From contig NZ_SMCR01000001.1 of assembly GCF_004343195.1 (NCBI RefSeq), positions 496,001-560,000 of the forward strand: a DNA stretch of 64,000 bases. Reading direction: 5' to 3'. Position numbers and translations under genes: made by a program. Below are positions 18,677-27,277 of the stretch, in pieces (the first letter of the stretch is position 1; each line of letters opens with the position of its first letter). Source of the DNA: Biostraticola tofi (GTDB lineage: Bacteria > Pseudomonadota > Gammaproteobacteria > Enterobacterales > Enterobacteriaceae). The notes beneath the pieces were generated by a model. That model saw nothing but the letters and a program-made list of their open reading frames with translations, did no database searches and had not been told where the DNA came from.

Positions 18677-18689
18677 AAGGTTCTCCTGC

Positions 18690-19670
18690 TTATCGAATGG
18701 ATTTGGCGGCCAGGTAAGGCCCGGTATCAAACAGGGCGTCATCGAGGGTGCCTTTTATGGCGCCGCTGTCGAGAAACACCCGGTGCTGGCGTTTAAGGGT
18801 GTCGATATCAGCCGGCTCAAACACCAGCCGGTTCATGCTGTCCCAGCGGCTGACGTACACCTCGGCATCATGCTTGGGCAAATTGGCCTGTTTTTGCAAA
18901 ATAGCCACTACCTCAGCTGGATGGGATTTCCCCCAGGCCAGGGTGTCGCGCAGGGCGGCAATCACCTTGGCGATGGCCTGCGGGTTTTCCTGTGCCAGTT
19001 TGCCACTGACCGCGCCGACGCCGATATAAGGCACCGCTGCGGAATGGGTCAGCTTTTGCCATTCCTCGGCAAAGCTGCCGATGGACTTCACTTTCAACTC
19101 GGTGAGCTGGCTGATGGTGACCGATCTCAAGGCCGCGCCGTCAACCTGCTTTTGCGCCAGGAACTGCGCCAGGCGCGATTCATTCCCCCCCACCAGCGAG
19201 AAATCGCTCGGCTGGATACCGGCGTTCTGCTGCAAAATAGTGCTGGCGATCACCGCCACCGAAGAACCGGCCGGCGACATGCCGATTTTTTTGCCTTTCA
19301 GTTGGGAAAGCTGGCTGATGGGCGAGTCGGCCGGCACCACGAACTGGACATCCGCCGGCTGGGTGGCGGCAAATATCTTCAGCGGCACCCCTTCGGAGGC
19401 CGAACTGAACACGCCGGCCAGCGGTGCGCCGAATGCCAGATCAATCGAACCTGATGCCAGGGCGCTTAACGGCCCATTGACGTTGGGAAAGTGGACAAAT
19501 TCAGCCTCTATGCCGCGCTTGGCCAGGAAATCCTGGCTTTCCAGTACTGCCCCATAGCCGAGACTGACGCCGCTGGTCCAATAGCCTATTCTTACTTTAT
19601 CCGCCGCCGCCGCCGACAGGGAAAGCAACATACCGGCCGCCAATGTGGCCGCTATCATTCGTTTTTTCAT
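18690..19670 (-). CDS. ABC transporter substrate-binding protein (SsuA/TauA/NMT1-like)
   Basis: A 326-residue periplasmic binding protein with a signal peptide (MKKRMIAATL start, cleavage after the AAA run near residue 23). The opening KVRIGYWTSGVSLGYGAV and the segment GSIDLAFGAPLAGV follow the aliphatic sulfonate, taurine and thiamine-precursor binding family. With the permease and ATPase encoded upstream it forms an importer. Ligand specificity in this family cannot be read by eye. A sulfonate is possible, but the cluster has no monooxygenase or desulfonation gene. Confidence 0.88.
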   Translation of the reverse strand: MKKRMIAATLAAGMLLSLSAAAADKVRIGYWTSGVSLGYGAVLESQDFLAKRGIEAEFVHFPNVNGPLSALASGSIDLAFGAPLAGVFSSASEGVPLKIFAATQPADVQFVVPADSPISQLSQLKGKKIGMSPAGSSVAVIASTILQQNAGIQPSDFSLVGGNESRLAQFLAQKQVDGAALRSVTISQLTELKVKSIGSFAEEWQKLTHSAAVPYIGVGAVSGKLAQENPQAIAKVIAALRDTLAWGKSHPAEVVAILQKQANLPKHDAEVYVSRWDSMNRLVFEPADIDTLKRQHRVFLDSGAIKGTLDDALFDTGPYLAAKSIR

Positions 19671-19681
19671 CGATTTCTCTC

Positions 19682-20443
19682 TCAGATTTTCCAGCGGAAC
19701 AGATGCCGCTCCAGGGGTTTAAGCAGGCCGCCCTCAAGCAGAAGCATCAGCGCGACCAACAATAGGGTCCAGGCGAATACCTGATCCGTTTGCACCAGAT
19801 CACCGGCCTGGCGCAGCCGATAGCCGATGCCGTCCGATGCCCCCAGCGTTTCCGCCACCAGGGACACCCGCCAGCCAAAACCGAACGCCAGCCGGGCACC
19901 GGAGAAAAAGTAAGGCAGGATGGTCGGTAAGAATATTTTTTGCAGGGTCTGCAGTTTGCCCATGCGGAAGCTGCGGGCCAGCTCGACATACTGGGCCTCC
20001 ACCGTTTTGGCCCCTTGCCAGACGTTGGTCAATATCAACGGTAGCGCAGTCATAAACACCACAAACACCGTGGTCACATCGGAAATACCAAACCAGATAA
20101 TGGCGAAGATGGCCCAAATGGCTGAAGAGACGCTGTTAAACACCGCCAGCAATGGTTCAAAAAACTGCGCCAGCCAGCGACTGGCCCCTAACGCCAGCCC
20201 TAACGGGGTGCCGATAAGCGTTGCCAGCAGGAATCCCGACAGCACCCGTGAAAAGGTGATACCCACATCCTGGAAGAACGTGTCGCTCTGCCACAATTGC
20301 AGCACCGCCTGCCAGGTTTTTGCCGGACCGGGGAACACAAAGGCCGGCAGGTGCCGGGATGCCAGCCACCAGCCGATAATAAATACCGCCAGCAGCGTCA
20401 GGCGCTGGGCGATGATGGCTAACCAAGGACCGGATTTATTCAT
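19682..20443 (-). CDS. ABC transporter permease (SsuC/TauC-like)
   Basis: A 253-residue inner-membrane permease with about six hydrophobic helices and the coupling loop ELARSFRMGKLQTLQKIFLP near residue 160, matching the EAA loop of SsuC and TauC. It starts one base after the ATPase stop codon, so the two are translated together. Confidence 0.9.
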   Translation of the reverse strand: MNKSGPWLAIIAQRLTLLAVFIIGWWLASRHLPAFVFPGPAKTWQAVLQLWQSDTFFQDVGITFSRVLSGFLLATLIGTPLGLALGASRWLAQFFEPLLAVFNSVSSAIWAIFAIIWFGISDVTTVFVVFMTALPLILTNVWQGAKTVEAQYVELARSFRMGKLQTLQKIFLPTILPYFFSGARLAFGFGWRVSLVAETLGASDGIGYRLRQAGDLVQTDQVFAWTLLLVALMLLLEGGLLKPLERHLFRWKI

Positions 20444-20444
20444 T

Positions 20445-21212
20445 TCACACCTCCAACCGCAGCAGACGGACCTGCTCGGTCACCGTTTTGCCGGTCGGCA
20501 CGCGCGGACGAGGCAAATCGACGGCGCTAATCTGATGGATACGCCCGGGATGCGGCTTGAGGATCACCACCCGATCGGCCAGCACCACCGCCTCTTCCAC
20601 GTCATGAGTGACCATCACCACCGTCATATTGGTCAGTTGCTGGATCCGCAGCAGTTCGTCATGCATGGTGCTGCGAATCTGTGGGTCAAGCTTGGAGAAT
20701 GGCTCATCCATCAGCAGGATTTCCGGCTCCACCACCAGACTGCGCGCCAGCGCCACCCGGCTGCGCATGCCGCCGGAAAGCTGGTGAGGCCAGGCATCGC
20801 CGAACCCCTCCAAGCCAACCAGCTTGAGTACCCGTTCGACCCGCTGACGTCGTTCTTCCCGGCCGAGGTTGCCTGCTTCGAGGCCAAAATTGACGTTTTG
20901 ACGCACGTTGCGCCAGGGCAGCAGTCGGTCTTCCTGAAACAGATAACCCAGCTTGTGCCAGCGGCGAAAACGCTCAATCGGCTCGCCCTGCAGGGTGATA
21001 ACGCCATTCTCAGGCGGCAGCAGCCCAGAGATAATGTTCAGCAGCGTGCTTTTTCCGCAGCCCGATGCGCCGAGCAGCGCAACGATTTCGCCCTGATACA
21101 CCTTCAGGGAAATGTCATTCAGCACCGGCAGGCTGCCAAACCGTTTTTCTACGCCGGACAGTTCAATGACCGCTGCGGATATCGCCGGTTCGGCAAAGGC
21201 TAACTGGCTCAT
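20445..21212 (-). CDS. ABC transporter ATPase (SsuB/TauB-like)
   Basis: A 255-residue ABC ATPase. Walker A is GASGCGKS near residue 48, the Q-loop follows in LFQEDRLLPW, the signature is LSGGMRSRVALARSL, and Walker B is ILLMDEPFSKLD. It drives the importer made with the next two genes. It lies three bases after the regulator stop. Confidence 0.92.
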   Translation of the reverse strand: MSQLAFAEPAISAAVIELSGVEKRFGSLPVLNDISLKVYQGEIVALLGASGCGKSTLLNIISGLLPPENGVITLQGEPIERFRRWHKLGYLFQEDRLLPWRNVRQNVNFGLEAGNLGREERRQRVERVLKLVGLEGFGDAWPHQLSGGMRSRVALARSLVVEPEILLMDEPFSKLDPQIRSTMHDELLRIQQLTNMTVVMVTHDVEEAVVLADRVVILKPHPGRIHQISAVDLPRPRVPTGKTVTEQVRLLRLEV

Positions 21213-21215
21213 CGG

Positions 21216-21929
21216 CTAGGCCCTCCTTGCCAGGATCGGCAGCAATACGCCGTCCCGGGTCAGGGTGGCGTAGACCTTTTCCAAGGTCATCGCCTGGAAA
21301 GTCTCGATATGACGGCGGGCAATCAACTCAACCCGTTTGGCATCCTGGTCGATAAACGCCTGGATCATGGCGTTATGATCGTTTTTGATTTCGGGCTTGG
21401 TTTTCTGCACATTAAAGCCGAGCGCCACCAGCCTGGACATTTCGTCCATCAGGCCGGACAGGGTACGAATAAGATGGGTATTGCCCGATGCCACCGCTAT
21501 TGCCAGATGAAAGCGCTTATTGGCATTCATAAAGACGTCAATTCGCTCTGGCAACGGGGCGGGTAACTCTACCCGGCAGGCAGCCTCCAGCAGCCGCAGC
21601 TGTTCAATATCAACCCGACCGACCGCCAGCCGTGCCGCCAGCGGCTCCAGTTGCGCCCGCAGGGTGAAGATTTCTTCCACGTCCTGTACGGTAACCGGCG
21701 CAATGTGATAGCCCTTGCGTGGACGGGAAACCACCAGATGTTCATGGCAGAGCCGCGCCAGCGCGACCCGGCAACTGCTTTTACCGATCCGATAGCTCTC
21801 CATCAGCTCCGCTTCGGTAATCATCGAGCCAGGCATCAAACGGCAACTCAGAATATCCCGCCGTAGCTGGTTATAAGCAATATCCGCCAGCGGCAGCTGG
21901 GCCGTGGCAACTGATTCATCTGATGACAT
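21216..21929 (-). CDS. GntR-family regulator with FCD domain, first gene of the catabolic operon
   Basis: A 237-residue regulator. The winged helix-turn-helix covers about residues 12-80 (ITEAELMESYRIGKSSCRVALARL) and the FCD ligand domain about 85-215. Being the promoter-proximal gene of the operon it most likely regulates itself and the whole cluster. A perfect 15-base palindrome stands 21 bases upstream of its start and is the probable operator. The ligand is likely the transported acid or its CoA ester. Confidence 0.88.
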   Translation of the reverse strand: MSSDESVATAQLPLADIAYNQLRRDILSCRLMPGSMITEAELMESYRIGKSSCRVALARLCHEHLVVSRPRKGYHIAPVTVQDVEEIFTLRAQLEPLAARLAVGRVDIEQLRLLEAACRVELPAPLPERIDVFMNANKRFHLAIAVASGNTHLIRTLSGLMDEMSRLVALGFNVQKTKPEIKNDHNAMIQAFIDQDAKRVELIARRHIETFQAMTLEKVYATLTRDGVLLPILARRA

Positions 21930-21950
21930 GTACTATCCTCAACGCGCCTC

Positions 21951-21965
21951 TGTGAGCAGCTCACA
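21951..21965. promoter_or_regulatory. Perfect palindrome TGTGAGCAGCTCACA, candidate GntR operator
   Basis: The arms TGTGAGC and GCTCACA are separated by one base. The site lies 22-36 bases upstream of the gntR start. It resembles a CRP site, but the half-sites TGTGA and TCACA are five bases apart rather than six, so an FCD-type GntR operator is a better reading. Confidence 0.55.
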
Positions 21966-22348
21966 GTGATTTTCTAGGATGCTTAATAAGGCGAGTGTAT
22001 CCAGTAGACTGCGCTTTGAATAATAAGAAAATCAGCTAGCGTTAGCACAAAATTGGCATAGCTGAGCAGCTTAAGAAAAAGCGAATATTGCCTGGAGAAG
22101 CGCCAGATAGCGGCTGAAGCTGCTATATCAACCCTAAAACCAAAGGCAGTCGTAGGGCGTCAGCGCGGCAATCTGCAGGCTAATATTTATAGTTAAACAG
22201 TCGAATTAAAGCCCGCGATATTATGGAATCAGATCAAACGGGTTTTTAAGACAGGGCGAGCGGCAGGCCAGTATAGAGACCAAAGAGGAATGGGGATCTT
22301 TATCAATCAGCAGCACTGGATATGCTAGACAGTGCTGGCTCAAAACCA
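21966..22348. other. Non-coding gap upstream of the catabolic operon
   Basis: No gene is seen. An inverted repeat CAGCACTG-N11-CAGTGCTG at 22311-22337 lies just after the lpxP stop codon and could end lpxP transcription, although no T-run follows. The part near 21990-22080 is AT-rich and probably holds the operon promoter. Confidence 0.4.
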
Positions 22349-23272
22349 TCAAATATACAGCGACTGCTCACCTACCGGCCGGGTTTTAAAACGGCGATGA
22401 AGCCAAAGATATTGTTCGGGCGCCTTCATAATCTCGCCTTCAATGACCTGATTAATGTAATGGGCGGCCGCCAGACTGTCATCATAAGGATAGTGGGTAA
22501 GGGTCGGCGAAATGGTTAACTGATAGCCCTGACCATCGGGTTTACGAATAACCACCGCACAGACTAGCTTTGGCTTGGCCAGCTTGGCGATCACAAAGGT
22601 GCCATTGGTGGTCGCGGTCAGGTCAACACCGAAGAAAGGCACGAAAACGCTGCCTTTAGGGCCATTATCCTGATCGGGGGCGAACCACACCACGCCGCCT
22701 TGCTTTAGGGTATGTACCATGCTCACCAGTTTCTTGCGATTGACCAGCAGATTACCAGAGCGGGAACGTCCCCACTTCTGCACCAGCTCCATGATTTTAC
22801 TGTTATGTGGCCGATACATGACGGTCATCGGTTTACAGTGGCCCAGAATACGGAAATGCAGCTCCAGCGTCATAAAATGAATACCGATAACGATAATGCC
22901 GCTGCGGTTATTCTCGACTGCCTGCAGATGCTCCAGGCCGGTCACCTTCACCCATTTTTTTATTCTCTCATCAGACCAAAACCAGGCCATGCCGGTTTCC
23001 ATCAGCCCAATGCCCAATGAAGTAAAATTATCAATTATGCGATCATGAATTTGCCGGGCATCGTCTTGGGGGAAACACAGTTCCAGATTACGGCGCGTTA
23101 TTCCCACGCGTCTTTTTAAAAAATGCATTGAGCGCCGGCCAAGCCAGCCGCCTGATTTCACCAGGGCCGGATAAGGAAGTTGTACTAAAAGAAACAGCAG
23201 TCCCAGACCAAACCATAACAGCCAATGTCTGGGGTGGCCATAGTGCAGGAAAATTTTAGAATGATTAATCAT
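22349..23272 (-). CDS. lpxP: Lipid A late acyltransferase, LpxP/LpxL family
   Basis: A 307-residue inner-membrane acyltransferase that adds a secondary acyl chain to Kdo2-lipid IVA. One N-terminal membrane helix (about 17-32) is followed by the catalytic His132-x4-Glu137 in HFMTLE. The C-terminus, RRFKTRPVGEQSLYI, and the segments VWFAPDQDNGPKGS and TTNGTFV match E. coli LpxP (the cold-inducible palmitoleoyl transferase) better than LpxL, which I recall as ending differently. Family membership is certain; the acyl-chain subtype is less so. It is monocistronic here. Confidence 0.85.
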   Translation of the reverse strand: MINHSKIFLHYGHPRHWLLWFGLGLLFLLVQLPYPALVKSGGWLGRRSMHFLKRRVGITRRNLELCFPQDDARQIHDRIIDNFTSLGIGLMETGMAWFWSDERIKKWVKVTGLEHLQAVENNRSGIIVIGIHFMTLELHFRILGHCKPMTVMYRPHNSKIMELVQKWGRSRSGNLLVNRKKLVSMVHTLKQGGVVWFAPDQDNGPKGSVFVPFFGVDLTATTNGTFVIAKLAKPKLVCAVVIRKPDGQGYQLTISPTLTHYPYDDSLAAAHYINQVIEGEIMKAPEQYLWLHRRFKTRPVGEQSLYI

Positions 23273-23334
23273 GACGTATTATCTCGAATGCGTCCTGCGA
23301 TAAGCGTTAATGCATTAGATGAGCGGTAAAGCGT

Positions 23335-23397
23335 TGAATGCACTAAATGCACTGAATGCTCTGAATGCACTGAATGCTCTAAATGCTCTGAATGCAC
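23335..23397. repeat. Seven tandem 9-bp repeats (TRAATGCWC)
   Basis: Seven exact-length units, from TGAATGCAC to TGAATGCAC, run without interruption upstream of lpxP. Units vary only at two positions (G or A at the second base, A or T at the eighth). They start 63 bases before the lpxP start and may affect its promoter spacing. Confidence 0.85.
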
Positions 23398-23540
23398 TCA
23401 TAGTGCCTCTTCCTACTACAGAGTAAAGGGGCAGACTGACGACTGCTCAAATAGGCCATGTTAGCGGGTTTATTGAGTATTCATTAGACAGATGACAATT
23501 GCATTAATTCACTATCATCATTTAATCATATAGACGGTAC

Positions 23541-23580
23541 TGCCCCACGGCTACCGGCCCGCACCGGCAGCCGTGGGGCA
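23541..23580. terminator. Large hairpin downstream of the COG0523 gene
   Basis: A perfect 12-base stem (TGCCCCACGGCT with AGCCGTGGGGCA) closes over an inner CCGG/CCGG stem. It lies between lpxP and the GTPase gene, both on the minus strand, so it probably ends the GTPase transcript. A T-run is missing, so rho-dependent ending or mRNA protection is also possible. Confidence 0.45.
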
Positions 23581-23640
23581 GCCGGCATAAAGGCGGGGCA
23601 GCCGGCATAAAGGCGGGGCAGCCGGCATTAATGCTAAGCA
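23581..23640. repeat. Direct repeat, 20-bp unit, two exact copies and one diverged
   Basis: The 20-base unit at 23581-23600 is repeated exactly at 23601-23620, and a third diverged unit fills 23621-23640. The repeats abut the large hairpin and partly repeat its right arm (GGGGCA), suggesting slippage duplication from the hairpin edge. Confidence 0.8.
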
Positions 23641-23693
23641 GCCGGGCTTACTGGCCGGCTGCAATGCGCCTGCTTGCGCGAGGATAAATTGAC

Positions 23694-24914
23694 TTAGGCG
23701 CTAAACCAGTCTGAAAAGGGATCGGTAAACTGTCGCCAGCCCTCTGGACCCATCGTCATCTCATCCTCCTGCAGCAGGGCAGCATCCAATTGGCGGCGAA
23801 GCACATCCTCAGCCATATTCTGGCCGATAAACACCAGTTCCTGACGGGCATCGCCAACCTCGTCGTGCCATTGGGAATGAATACATTCAAGCGACTCCGC
23901 ATCCTGCGGCCAGCGTTCTTTGGGCACGCTTACCCACCAGCGGCCGGCCAGTCCTTCCCTGGATACCTGCCCTGCCTGTGACCAGGATCCGGCAAATTGC
24001 GGCCGGCTGGCCAGCCAGAAAAAACCTTTTGAACGGATAACCCCGGTCATGTGCTGCTTTATTACCTGCCAGAAACGCTGCGGATGAAACGGCCGTCTAG
24101 CGCGATAGACAAAGTGACTGATGCCGTATTCCAGGGTTTCAGGTGAATGCGTTCCCCGCAGTTCCTGCAGCCAGCCCGGTGCGGCGGCGGCGGCCTCAAA
24201 ATCAAACAGTCCGGTATTCAGCAGGCGATCAAGGCTGACCTGGCCAAACTCGGCGAATTCAATGTTGGCCCGCGGGTTGAGACGGGCCAGTATGGCTACC
24301 AGTCTTTCCCGCTGCGCCTGGTCGATAAGATCGGTTTTATTCAGCACCAACACATCGCAAAACTCGACCTGATCAATCAGCAAGTCGACCACACTGCGCT
24401 CATACTGTTCTCCAAGCGATTCCCCTCGCGAAGCGATGCTGTCGCTGGACGCATAGTCATTGAGGAAATTACAGGCATCCACCACGGTGACCAGGGTATC
24501 CAGACGGGCAAAATCAGCCAGACTTTCACCGGCTTCATCGGCAAAAGTAAAAGTCTCCGCTACCGGCAAAGGTTCGGAAATGCCGGTCGATTCAATCACC
24601 AGTTGATCGAAACGCCCCGCTTGGGCCAGCTTTTTCACCTCAATCAGCAAATCTTCGCGCAGGGTGCAGCAGATGCAGCCATTACTCATTTCAACCAGCT
24701 TCTCGTCGGTGCGGGACAGTTGGGCCCCACCCTGCCTCACCAGGGCCGCGTCGATATTGACCTCAGACATATCATTGACAATGACCGCTACCCGCAGACC
24801 CTGACGATTATTCAAGATATGGTTCAACAACGTGGTTTTACCGGCACCGAGAAACCCGGAAAGCACGGTCACCGGTAAACGCTGATCCGCATGATGTGAT
24901 CTGACTAACGACAT
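23694..24914 (-). CDS. zigA: COG0523 GTPase, zinc-responsive metallochaperone type
   Basis: A 406-residue G3E GTPase of the COG0523 (CobW/YjiA/ZigA) family. Walker A is [11 protein letters not shown] near residue 20. The metal-binding motif CICC, in SNGCICCTL, is near residue 79, followed by the Walker B-like ESTGISEP and the guanine-specific NKTD. The C-terminal CobW_C domain starts around residue 270. The ATG at 24914 has AAGGAG at a good distance. A Zur-like palindrome lies upstream, so this is likely a zinc-starvation GTPase that delivers zinc to a client protein. The symbol rests on family and site. Confidence 0.85.
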   Translation of the reverse strand: MSLVRSHHADQRLPVTVLSGFLGAGKTTLLNHILNNRQGLRVAVIVNDMSEVNIDAALVRQGGAQLSRTDEKLVEMSNGCICCTLREDLLIEVKKLAQAGRFDQLVIESTGISEPLPVAETFTFADEAGESLADFARLDTLVTVVDACNFLNDYASSDSIASRGESLGEQYERSVVDLLIDQVEFCDVLVLNKTDLIDQAQRERLVAILARLNPRANIEFAEFGQVSLDRLLNTGLFDFEAAAAAPGWLQELRGTHSPETLEYGISHFVYRARRPFHPQRFWQVIKQHMTGVIRSKGFFWLASRPQFAGSWSQAGQVSREGLAGRWWVSVPKERWPQDAESLECIHSQWHDEVGDARQELVFIGQNMAEDVLRRQLDAALLQEDEMTMGPEGWRQFTDPFSDWFSA

Positions 24915-24997
24915 GATGATGCTCCTTACTCCATCGGGGAGATGTTGCCTAAGCGAAGGCCACTCGCCACCCAAACGGAAAATCTGTTATGTTGAAT

Positions 24998-25016
24998 GAT
25001 ATGTTATAACATAACA
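24998..25016 (-). promoter_or_regulatory. Zur-box-like palindrome upstream of the COG0523 gene
   Basis: The perfect palindrome TATGTTATAACATA at 25000-25013, set in GATATGTTATAACATAACA, closely resembles enterobacterial Zur operators (core TGTTATAnTATAACA). It stands about 85 bases upstream of the start. Zur with zinc bound would repress the gene. Resemblance is seen; binding is inferred. Confidence 0.7.
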
Positions 25017-25128
25017 AATAACAGCGAGTCTTCCCCTTTTTACTGATGCAAAAACATGCTGGCTAAAATAGGCTTAACATTGACCAATCACGGAGTAAGC
25101 CTGTGTTCATTAAACCTTTCTGCAGGCC

Positions 25129-25157
25129 AAAAAAAACCCGCCATTTGGCGGGTTTTG
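25129..25157 (-). terminator. Intrinsic terminator of mqo
   Basis: Read on the minus strand, the stem AACCCGCC-AAAT-GGCGGGTT is followed by a run of T. It stands about 85 bases after the mqo stop codon and fits a rho-independent terminator. Confidence 0.85.
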
Positions 25158-25161
25158 AGGG

Positions 25162-25222
25162 TATTGTGGGCATTGCGGGCATTGCGGGCATTGCGGCCAT
25201 TGCGGCCATTGCGGCCATTGGC
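25162..25222. repeat. Six tandem 9-bp repeats in the mqo 3' untranslated region
   Basis: Units TATTGTGGG, CATTGCGGG (twice) and CATTGCGGC (three times) are followed by a partial CATTGGC. They lie between the mqo stop and its terminator. Their 9-base period is a multiple of three, so a spurious open frame crosses them. Confidence 0.85.
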
Positions 25223-25241
25223 TGCAGATAACCGCCGCTTA

Positions 25242-26906
25242 TCAAATCGCCAGATCGGCCGGTTGTGGCTGGTGTTTGCCTGCCGGTGCGGCCTGCTTTT
25301 CAGCTTCCACCGCCTTGGCGGCGTGAGGGGCTACCGTGCCGGGATCGACATGGGGGTTTTCCAGCTGCAACACTCGGCTGGTGGCTTCAAGCTCATTCTC
25401 AGTGGCTTCAACGTTACCGTTAAGCTTTTGACCATAGGAAGGAATGATCGCCTTCAGTTTAGCCTGCCACTCGGGGGTCGCGTATTTATCCTTGAACACC
25501 GTTTCCATCAGTTGCAGCATGATCGGTGCCGCAGTAGACGCGCCCGGTGAAGCACCCAGCAGAGCGGCGATGGTGCCCTGCTTATCGATGACCATTTCAG
25601 TGCCCAGACGCAGCTCTCCGCTGACGGCGCCCTCTTTCTTGATGATCTGCACACGCTGGCCGGCAATCACCAGACGCCAGTCTTCTTTACGGGCCTCGGG
25701 GACATATTCTTTCAGCGCATTGAAGCGATCGTCATCGTTCAGCATCATCTGGCTTATCAGATACCTGACCAGACCAAAGTTTTCCACGCCCACATCGGTC
25801 ATCGGCAGGATATTGGAGAACGTTACCGATCCGAACAGGTCCCACAGCGATCCCTGTTTGAGGAATTTGCTGGAAAAGGTGGCGAACGGCCCGAACAGCA
25901 GCACTTGCTTGCCGTCCAGCATGCGGGTGTCCAGATGCGGTACCGACATCGGCGGCGAGCCAACCGAGGCCTTGCCATAGACTTTCGCCAGATGGCGTTT
26001 GACGACCTGTTGATTGTCGGTCACCAGGAACTCACCGCCGACCGGGAAACCACCATAGCCTTTCGCTTCCGGAATACCGGATTTTTGCAGCAGGGTCAGT
26101 GACGCGCCGCCGGCACCGATAAATACGAAGCGGGCGTTGATGTTACGTTCTTTTTTACCGTTTTTCAGATCGGCAACCGTCACGTTCCAGCTACCGTCAT
26201 CAGCGCGCTTCAGGTCACGAACCTCGGTATTCAGATCAAGACGGAAGGTGTCATGGCTTTTCAGCGAGTCCACCAATTGATGGGTAATTTCGCCAAAGTT
26301 CACATCAGTACCGATATGAATACGGGTAGCGGCCACCTTCTGCGCCGGATCGCGTCCTTCCATGATCAGCGGAACCCATTTTTTTATTTGTTCCGGATCT
26401 TCGGAGTAATCCATGCCGCGAAACAGGGTGCTCTGCTGCAGGGCCGCATGGCGTTTACGCAAGAAGTCGACGTTATCATCGCCCCAGACAAAGCTCATGT
26501 GCGGCACGCTATTGATAAAAGAATGCGGATTGCGCAGGACGTTATTTTCTACCTGATAGGACCAGAACTGACGAGAAATCTGGAAACTTTCGTTCACTTC
26601 TACCGCTTTGGAAATGTCGATGGAACCATCGTTTTTTTCCGGCGTATAGTTCATTTCCGCCAGCGCCGAGTGGCCGGTACCCGCATTGTTCCAGCCATTG
26701 GAACTCTCTTCGGCGACGCCGCTCTGACGTTCGACCATATTGATGGTCCACTCAGGTTCCAATTCTTGCAGATAGGTCCCAAGCGTGGCGCTCATGATTC
26801 CACCGCCTATCAATAGCACATCTACTGGCTTCTGTTCTTCAGCCACGGCAGGATTGGTCAGCACCAATGCGTTCAGACAAAGGGCGAGGACAACTAGCTT
26901 TTTCAT
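25242..26906 (-). CDS. mqo: Malate:quinone oxidoreductase
   Basis: A 554-residue FAD enzyme that oxidises malate to oxaloacetate and passes electrons to the quinone pool at the inner membrane. The N-terminal leader [16 protein letters not shown] and the FAD motif [23 protein letters not shown] are nearly those of E. coli Mqo, as are [25 protein letters not shown] and [14 protein letters not shown]. The proline- and glutamine-rich tail ending in DLAI also matches. The gene is alone in its transcript, with a terminator downstream and a long 5' region containing a hairpin. Confidence 0.97.
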   Translation of the reverse strand: MKKLVVLALCLNALVLTNPAVAEEQKPVDVLLIGGGIMSATLGTYLQELEPEWTINMVERQSGVAEESSNGWNNAGTGHSALAEMNYTPEKNDGSIDISKAVEVNESFQISRQFWSYQVENNVLRNPHSFINSVPHMSFVWGDDNVDFLRKRHAALQQSTLFRGMDYSEDPEQIKKWVPLIMEGRDPAQKVAATRIHIGTDVNFGEITHQLVDSLKSHDTFRLDLNTEVRDLKRADDGSWNVTVADLKNGKKERNINARFVFIGAGGASLTLLQKSGIPEAKGYGGFPVGGEFLVTDNQQVVKRHLAKVYGKASVGSPPMSVPHLDTRMLDGKQVLLFGPFATFSSKFLKQGSLWDLFGSVTFSNILPMTDVGVENFGLVRYLISQMMLNDDDRFNALKEYVPEARKEDWRLVIAGQRVQIIKKEGAVSGELRLGTEMVIDKQGTIAALLGASPGASTAAPIMLQLMETVFKDKYATPEWQAKLKAIIPSYGQKLNGNVEATENELEATSRVLQLENPHVDPGTVAPHAAKAVEAEKQAAPAGKHQPQPADLAI

Positions 26907-26968
26907 TACATTACGTCTCTATGATGTCGTAAAACAAGGGCATTAATGACCCATTACATGTCAAAGAT

Positions 26969-26995
26969 CGTCATGTTGCCGTAGGCAACTTGACG
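26969..26995 (-). promoter_or_regulatory. Hairpin in the mqo upstream region
   Basis: The arms CGTCA-T-GTTGCC and GGCAAC-T-TGACG pair over a GTA loop with a single T-T mismatch. It lies 63-89 bases before the mqo start codon, so it is in the promoter or the 5' untranslated RNA. Function unknown. Confidence 0.5.
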
Positions 26996-27068
26996 TTCCC
27001 ACGGTGTAAATTCATCGGCGATTTTCAATCATTAATATAACATCATAATTATTAATTTTAAAAAAAAT

Positions 27069-27154
27069 TTAACTTTATATATTATAAAAGTTATAATTGG
27101 TAACTCACGGGTATCATGGGGTTTACGCTGTTTTTGACGCCAAATGGCGTTTTT
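27069..27154 (+). ncRNA. Candidate tiny RNA with own promoter and terminator
   Basis: On the plus strand TTAACT (27069-27074) and TATAAT (27092-27097) are spaced by 17 bases, an ideal sigma70 arrangement. About 40 bases after the -10 box comes ACGCC-AAAT-GGCGT followed by TTTT (27137-27154), an intrinsic terminator read in the same direction. No plus-strand gene precedes it, so the terminator needs another reason to exist. The predicted RNA would be about 50 nucleotides. It could also be chance in AT-rich DNA. Confidence 0.4.
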
Positions 27155-27261
27155 AACCGGAATATGCCTGATGATCAGGCGTTCGCCGTAGGAAAAAATA
27201 CAACGATCCAGTGGCTGTGCTACGCTAGCCGATAGCGAGAATAAATATATTAGATGTCCAT

Positions 27262-27277
27262 TGTGATACCGATCATA
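27262..27277. promoter_or_regulatory. CRP-like site
   Basis: TGTGA-N6-TCATA matches the CRP core TGTGA-N6-TCACA at nine of ten positions. It lies far upstream of both mqo and the frd start, so its target is unclear. Confidence 0.35.

Noticed and set aside
14836-21929. Sulfonate or taurine utilisation operon
   Set aside because: The importer is SsuABC/TauABC-like, but no desulfonating monooxygenase or dioxygenase is present.
21951-21965. CRP site
   Set aside because: The half-sites TGTGA and TCACA are five bases apart; CRP needs six. The palindrome suits the adjacent GntR regulator better.
25063-25245. Minus-strand open frame with repeated Met-Ala-Ala and Pro residues
   Set aside because: It is just the 9-bp repeat and the terminator read as codons; it has no ribosome site and no relation to known proteins.
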